The notes beneath the pieces were generated by a model, which was given only the letters and a program-made list of their open reading frames with translations, was not told where the DNA came from and did not search any database. Shown piece by piece: positions 60,340 to 64,000 of a stretch of DNA of 64,000 nucleotides (its first letter is position 1; every line of letters begins with the position of its first letter). Origin of the DNA: JANWWM01 sp046719715. GTDB lineage: Bacteria; Bacteroidota; Chlorobiia; Chlorobiales; Thermochlorobacteraceae. The stretch is from assembly GCA_046719715.1 (NCBI GenBank), contig JBDNCJ010000007.1, forward strand, positions 7,497 through 71,496, read 5' to 3'. Both the position numbers and the translations under genes were made by a program.

Positions 60340-61659
60340 ATGTTCAGAATTTCAGTCATCGGTACGGGCTATGTCGGATTGGTGGCGGGCACGTGCTTTG
60401 CCGAAACAGGAAACCACGTCATTTGCGTCGATGTCGTTGAAGAAAAAGTGAAAAAACTTTCGAGCGGCGTGATTACAATTTTTGAGCCGGGCTTGGAAGT
60501 GCTCTTCAAACGCAATTTGCGCGAAGGAAGATTGCATTTTACAACCGACTTAAAAACGGCGGTCGAGCAATCCGAATTTATTTTTCTTGCCTTGCCAACG
60601 CCGCCCGGAGAAGACGGCTCGGCGGACTTGAAATACGTGCTCGGTGCGGCAAGAGACATCGGCAAACTTCTCAACAGTTACAAAATCATCGTCGACAAGA
60701 GCACCGTGCCGGTTGGAACGGCGGAAAAAGTGCATGCCGCCGTTGCTGAAAACGCTAAGCACGAATTTGACGTCGTCAGTAATCCGGAATTTTTGCGCGA
60801 AGGCGTCGCCGTTGACGATTTCTTGAAACCTGAGCGGGTTGTTATCGGCAGTTCGTCGCCGAAAGCCGTTGAATTAATGAAACAACTCTACGAACCCTTT
60901 GTGCGGCAAGGCAATCCAATTTTAGTGATGGACGAGCGAAGTGCAGAACTGACCAAATACGCCGCCAACGCCATGCTCGCGCTCAAAATCTCGTTCATGA
61001 ACGAAGTGGCAAATATCTGCGAAAGAGTCGGCGCAAATGTGGATATGGTGCGTCGCGGCATCGGTACCGATTCGCGCATTGGCAAGCAGTTTCTTTACTC
61101 CGGCGTCGGCTACGGGGGAAGTTGCTTTCCGAAAGACGTTCAAGCCCTCATCAAAACATCGGAAGAGTATCACTACGATTTCAAAATTTTGAAATCTGTT
61201 GAACTCGTCAATTATGCCCAAAAGCATGTGCTCATTCAAAAACTGGAAAGTTATTTCGGCGGAAGCGAGAACTTAAAAGGGAAGCGATTCGCGCTGTGGG
61301 GCTTGTCATTTAAGCCGAACACCGACGACATTCGCGAAGCCCCGTCGCTCGTGGTGATTGAAGAACTTCTCAAACGCGGAGCCACCGTCGCCGCCTTCGA
61401 CCCCGAAGCCATTGAGAACGTGCGCAAACTTTACGACGGAAAAATCACCTTCGTGGCTTCGCAATACGACGCACTCGTCGACTCCGAAGCGCTCATCATC
61501 GTTACCGAATGGAACGAGTTCCGAAATCCCGACTTCGACAAAATCAAACGAACACTCAAACAACCCTTAGTGTTCGATGGTCGAAACGTTTATGACATTG
61601 CAAAAATGAAACAACTTGGATTCAAGTATTTCAGCATCGGCAGACCTGCGGTTAATTAA
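60340..61659 (+). CDS. UDP-glucose 6-dehydrogenase family
   Basis: 439 residues. NAD-binding start ISVIGTGYVGLVAGTCFAETG; catalytic Cys262 in GYGGSCFPKDVQAL; C-terminal domain with LWGLSFKPNTDDIREAPSLVV. It oxidises UDP-glucose to UDP-glucuronate (or a related UDP-sugar) for surface polysaccharide. It lies 20 bases after the TPR lipoprotein gene and 15 before moaD. The UDP-glucose preference is inferred from overall likeness. Confidence 0.92.
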   Translation: MFRISVIGTGYVGLVAGTCFAETGNHVICVDVVEEKVKKLSSGVITIFEPGLEVLFKRNLREGRLHFTTDLKTAVEQSEFIFLALPTPPGEDGSADLKYVLGAARDIGKLLNSYKIIVDKSTVPVGTAEKVHAAVAENAKHEFDVVSNPEFLREGVAVDDFLKPERVVIGSSSPKAVELMKQLYEPFVRQGNPILVMDERSAELTKYAANAMLALKISFMNEVANICERVGANVDMVRRGIGTDSRIGKQFLYSGVGYGGSCFPKDVQALIKTSEEYHYDFKILKSVELVNYAQKHVLIQKLESYFGGSENLKGKRFALWGLSFKPNTDDIREAPSLVVIEELLKRGATVAAFDPEAIENVRKLYDGKITFVASQYDALVDSEALIIVTEWNEFRNPDFDKIKRTLKQPLVFDGRNVYDIAKMKQLGFKYFSIGRPAVN

Positions 61660-61674
61660 TCCTGAAATGAAGCG

Positions 61675-61917
61675 ATGACGGTCAAGGTTCAACTTTTCGC
61701 CATTGGGCGCGAAATCGTCGGCTGTTCCGAACTCTCGCTCACGCTTAGCGACGGCGCAACGGCGCAAACCGTGATTGATTTGCTCAAAGAACGGTATCCG
61801 AAATTTCAAACCGTCAAAACGCTGATGGTCGCGATTGGCACGGATTACGCCGACCTGCAAACCGAACTGCACGACGGCGACGAACTCGCCCTGATTCCGC
61901 CCGTGAGCGGAGGATAA
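61675..61917 (+). CDS. moaD: Molybdopterin synthase small subunit
   Basis: 80 residues with the beta-grasp fold and the diagnostic C-terminal GG (PPVSGG) that carries the thiocarboxylate. It forms molybdopterin synthase with MoaE, the next gene 17 bases downstream. Standard length. Confidence 0.93.
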   Translation: MTVKVQLFAIGREIVGCSELSLTLSDGATAQTVIDLLKERYPKFQTVKTLMVAIGTDYADLQTELHDGDELALIPPVSGG

Positions 61918-61934
61918 CCAAAACCTGACACAGC

Positions 61935-62345
61935 ATGATTACGATTTCAGATAAGCCACTTGACATTCAAGCCGTCATTGAAGCGGTGCAGACTGAATCG
62001 GCGGGCGCAATCAACGTCTTCATCGGAACAGTGCGCAATCAAACCGCGCAAAAACACGTCGTTGGATTGGATTACGAAGCCTTTGAAGCGATGGCAATCA
62101 AAAAGATGCAGGAAATTGCTGACGAAGCAAAGGCAAAATTTCCCGTGCTATCGGTGGCAATCGCGCACCGCGTCGGCAAGTTGAAACTCGGTGAAATCGC
62201 CGTTGTGATTGCCGTTGCAACGCCACATCGAGCGGAATCTTTTGCCGCCTGCAAGTTCATCATCGATACGCTCAAAGAAGTTGTCCCAATTTGGAAAAAA
62301 GAAATTTTCGAAGACGGCGAAGTATGGGTATCGGCGCATGCATGA
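61935..62345 (+). CDS. moaE: Molybdopterin synthase catalytic subunit
   Basis: 136 residues. FIGTVRNQTAQKHVVGLDYEA, HRVGKLKLGEIAVVIAVATPHR and a late PIWKKEIFEDGEVWV with the active-site Lys are the family marks. It transfers sulfur from MoaD to cyclic pyranopterin monophosphate. moaC lies about 6 kb upstream, so the pathway genes are split. Confidence 0.94.
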   Translation: MITISDKPLDIQAVIEAVQTESAGAINVFIGTVRNQTAQKHVVGLDYEAFEAMAIKKMQEIADEAKAKFPVLSVAIAHRVGKLKLGEIAVVIAVATPHRAESFAACKFIIDTLKEVVPIWKKEIFEDGEVWVSAHA

Positions 62346-62369
62346 GGAGAGAGTGTCTCGTGGTCGGTC

Positions 62370-64000
62370 TCATTTCGGAAGGCGACGAAAATACACCCAA
62401 CCCGCTTCAATTTTTAAGACTTCCAAGTTTGGATGTCGGAGAAACTCATCGGCGCGCGTGATTTTGGAGACGAAGTAAGCGGGCTTGTCGATGTCGCCGT
62501 TCAAGAGCCAATCGAGGTCGGAGGCGCGAGGGTTGGTCGGCGGTTTCTTGCGAAAGTAAAATAGATGAGCGTAACTCTTGTAGCCGAGCGTTTCCACATA
62601 ACAATCTTCGGTTTGCAGTGACTCAAAAAATCCCACAGGACCGCCTTGCACATATTGGTCAATCTTTGGGGCGATTGCCAGCGTGAAAAAGTGCATCGTG
62701 AGTGCGGTCGAGAAAAAGAGCGTCGCGAATCCTGCTTGAAACTGCTTGCGAAAGAGAAGCACCGTTGCAACAACGAGCAAAATCAAATACAAAATCCCAA
62801 CCAAAAATTCATAGCCCGACCATTTGACGTTGGCTTTCAAAATTTCAACTGCAAGACGGTCTTTCTTGACAAGTTCAGCAAGCCAACCGTATTCAACTGC
62901 AAGTGGAAACCACGCCAGAAGCCCCGCCACCACAACGCCAAAAAGCAAGCAAAGCACGCTTGTTACATTCGTCCACTTGGCTTCGCCGCGAATGACGCGA
63001 TAAGCGTAGTGTGCCGCAAGGTAAGTGATGCCAAAGTAGCAGAGCGAAGAGTAATGCACGATTTTCGTTTTTGAAATCGAGAACACAATGAATGGCACAA
63101 AGAAGAAAATCGTCATCAAAAGTTTGAATGTGCGCTGTTGGTCGTTATCCAAATCATCTTTGCGAATCGAGGCGAGTGCGAGAAACGACGAAGGAAAAAC
63201 GCCAAGCAACAACACAAAAAAGTGATAATAAAACGGTTGCTCATGCCCAGCGATGTTCTGTGTGTAAATTCCTGCCTGATAAATCAAAAATTCGCGAACA
63301 AACCACAATCCGTTTTTAATCACCTCGTAGCCATACCAAAGCGTAGAAACCAAAAACGCAACCACTACATAAATCGCGCTTTCTGAAACGGTTACGATAA
63401 GTTTCTTCGTCCTCACAAGTGCAATCACCCCAAAGACAATCGCAACCAGTGAGCAGATTAAAAACGCCACGGGACCTTTGGTTAAAATTCCAAGCCCGAT
63501 GAACAATCCCGAAAGTGCGAAGAGTCGAAATCGCTTTTGTTTATCAGCGTCTATGGGAAGCGATGTCGCGCGGAAGATGTAGTAAATCCCAAGAAAAATG
63601 AACAGGTTGAACCAAGGGTCGATGATACCGCTTTTGAAATAAAAGTGCGGAAGAAACGAACCGAAATACGCCGTCGCCCAAATGAGTCCGAATGTTTCAT
63701 CGTGAATTTCCTTGCCAATGCGAAAAAGAAGAAGAAGCGTGATGATGCCGCAAATGGCGTTCGGAAAACGCGCCGCAAATTCGTTTATGCCGAAGAGGTG
63801 CATGCAAGCCGCTTGCATCCAGAAAAAGAGCGGCGGCTTTTCCCAAAACGGTTGGAAGTTGACTTGCACGCGACTGTAATTGCCCGTAACCATCATCTCG
63901 CGTGCGGATTCGGCGAAATTCACTTCGTCCCAATCAAAGAGCCGCGTAAAGCCGAGAAACGGAATGAAAGTCAGTGCGGCAATGAGGACAATCCAAACCG
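62370..64000 (-). CDS. GT39-type membrane glycosyltransferase (5' end outside the window)
   Basis: At least 543 residues are open to the right edge; the frame continues past the GTG at 63923, so the start is not in the window. The visible start region (LGFTRLFDWDEVNFAESARE) is typical of ArnT/PMT proteins: the acidic DE after the first helix binds the metal or donor. Many helices follow (for example LFRIGKEIHDETFGLIWATA). It probably transfers a sugar from a polyprenyl carrier to lipid A, protein or another acceptor. It converges with moaE. Confidence 0.88.
   Translation of the reverse strand, partial: VWIVLIAALTFIPFLGFTRLFDWDEVNFAESAREMMVTGNYSRVQVNFQPFWEKPPLFFWMQAACMHLFGINEFAARFPNAICGIITLLLLFRIGKEIHDETFGLIWATAYFGSFLPHFYFKSGIIDPWFNLFIFLGIYYIFRATSLPIDADKQKRFRLFALSGLFIGLGILTKGPVAFLICSLVAIVFGVIALVRTKKLIVTVSESAIYVVVAFLVSTLWYGYEVIKNGLWFVREFLIYQAGIYTQNIAGHEQPFYYHFFVLLLGVFPSSFLALASIRKDDLDNDQQRTFKLLMTIFFFVPFIVFSISKTKIVHYSSLCYFGITYLAAHYAYRVIRGEAKWTNVTSVLCLLFGVVVAGLLAWFPLAVEYGWLAELVKKDRLAVEILKANVKWSGYEFLVGILYLILLVVATVLLFRKQFQAGFATLFFSTALTMHFFTLAIAPKIDQYVQGGPVGFFESLQTEDCYVETLGYKSYAHLFYFRKKPPTNPRASDLDWLLNGDIDKPAYFVSKITRADEFLRHPNLEVLKIEAGWVYFRRLPK

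Noticed and set aside
1..64000. CRISPR arrays, insertion sequences, phage genes, rRNA genes and riboswitches
   Set aside because: No array of spaced repeats, transposase, integrase, rRNA or known riboswitch core was recognised by eye.

Overview
The window looks like chromosomal DNA of a Bacteroidota/Chlorobiota-group bacterium; I cannot place it more closely. The evidence is indirect. There are perfect TTTG-N19/20-TAnnTTTG promoters (28155, 49874, 59068), most genes lack a strong Shine-Dalgarno site, and there is a GWxTD-domain secreted protein, two carboxypeptidase-regulatory-type TonB receptors, DUF4412 and many small outer-membrane barrels. A tryptophan 2,3-dioxygenase needs O2 and a cytochrome c maturation pair is present, so the organism probably lives with oxygen at least part of the time. 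No phage, insertion sequence, integrase or CRISPR array was seen; this is housekeeping DNA with scattered oddities.

Layout. 1-3000: envelope genes (NHL protein, lytic transglycosylase, MreB) with two related mini membrane proteins between them. 3170-5211: purD overlapped by a sirtuin. 5321-9694: two multidomain sensor kinases (one with no phospho-acceptor His) flanking a dihydropteridine-reductase-like SDR. 9832-15857: outer-membrane protein, kynA with a membrane partner, polyprenyl synthase, oxidoreductase, SET protein and surE. 15967-19755: tiny basic protein, ppa, asnS and an apparently acquired nuclease pair. 19895-22451: smpB, GWxTD protein, response regulator. 22572-28117: redoxin, barrel protein, and a likely metal-uptake operon (MerC-like, His/Cys-rich peptide, TonB receptor, His-rich lipoprotein). 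28246-36150: Popeye-like cNMP sensor, DUF456, proS, DUF4412, a second barrel and a tricorn-type protease. 36223-42802: fatty-acid hydroxylase-like, NeuB-like and KdsC-like enzymes, lipoproteins and a TonB receptor. 42895-49804: site-2 protease, response regulator, glycosyltransferase, hydrolase with a 59-residue neighbour, outer-membrane protein and sensor kinase. 49942-55470: gcvH, a double AP2-like protein, ccmE-ccmF and small genes. 55578-64000: molybdenum cofactor genes in two clusters (moaC-MOSC; moaD-moaE), MoxR ATPase, two tRNAs, a sigma factor, TPR proteins, UDP-sugar dehydrogenase and a GT39 transferase.

The candidates most worth following are the twin mini membrane proteins with a shared inverted repeat (1394-1953), the metal operon, the double AP2-like protein, the CxxxY-type CcmE, and several genes of under 60 codons (1559, 1819, 15967, 46522). 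Many starts were moved downstream of the longest reading frame, and the reasons are given per gene. All family names rest on motif recognition by eye; no database search was run.
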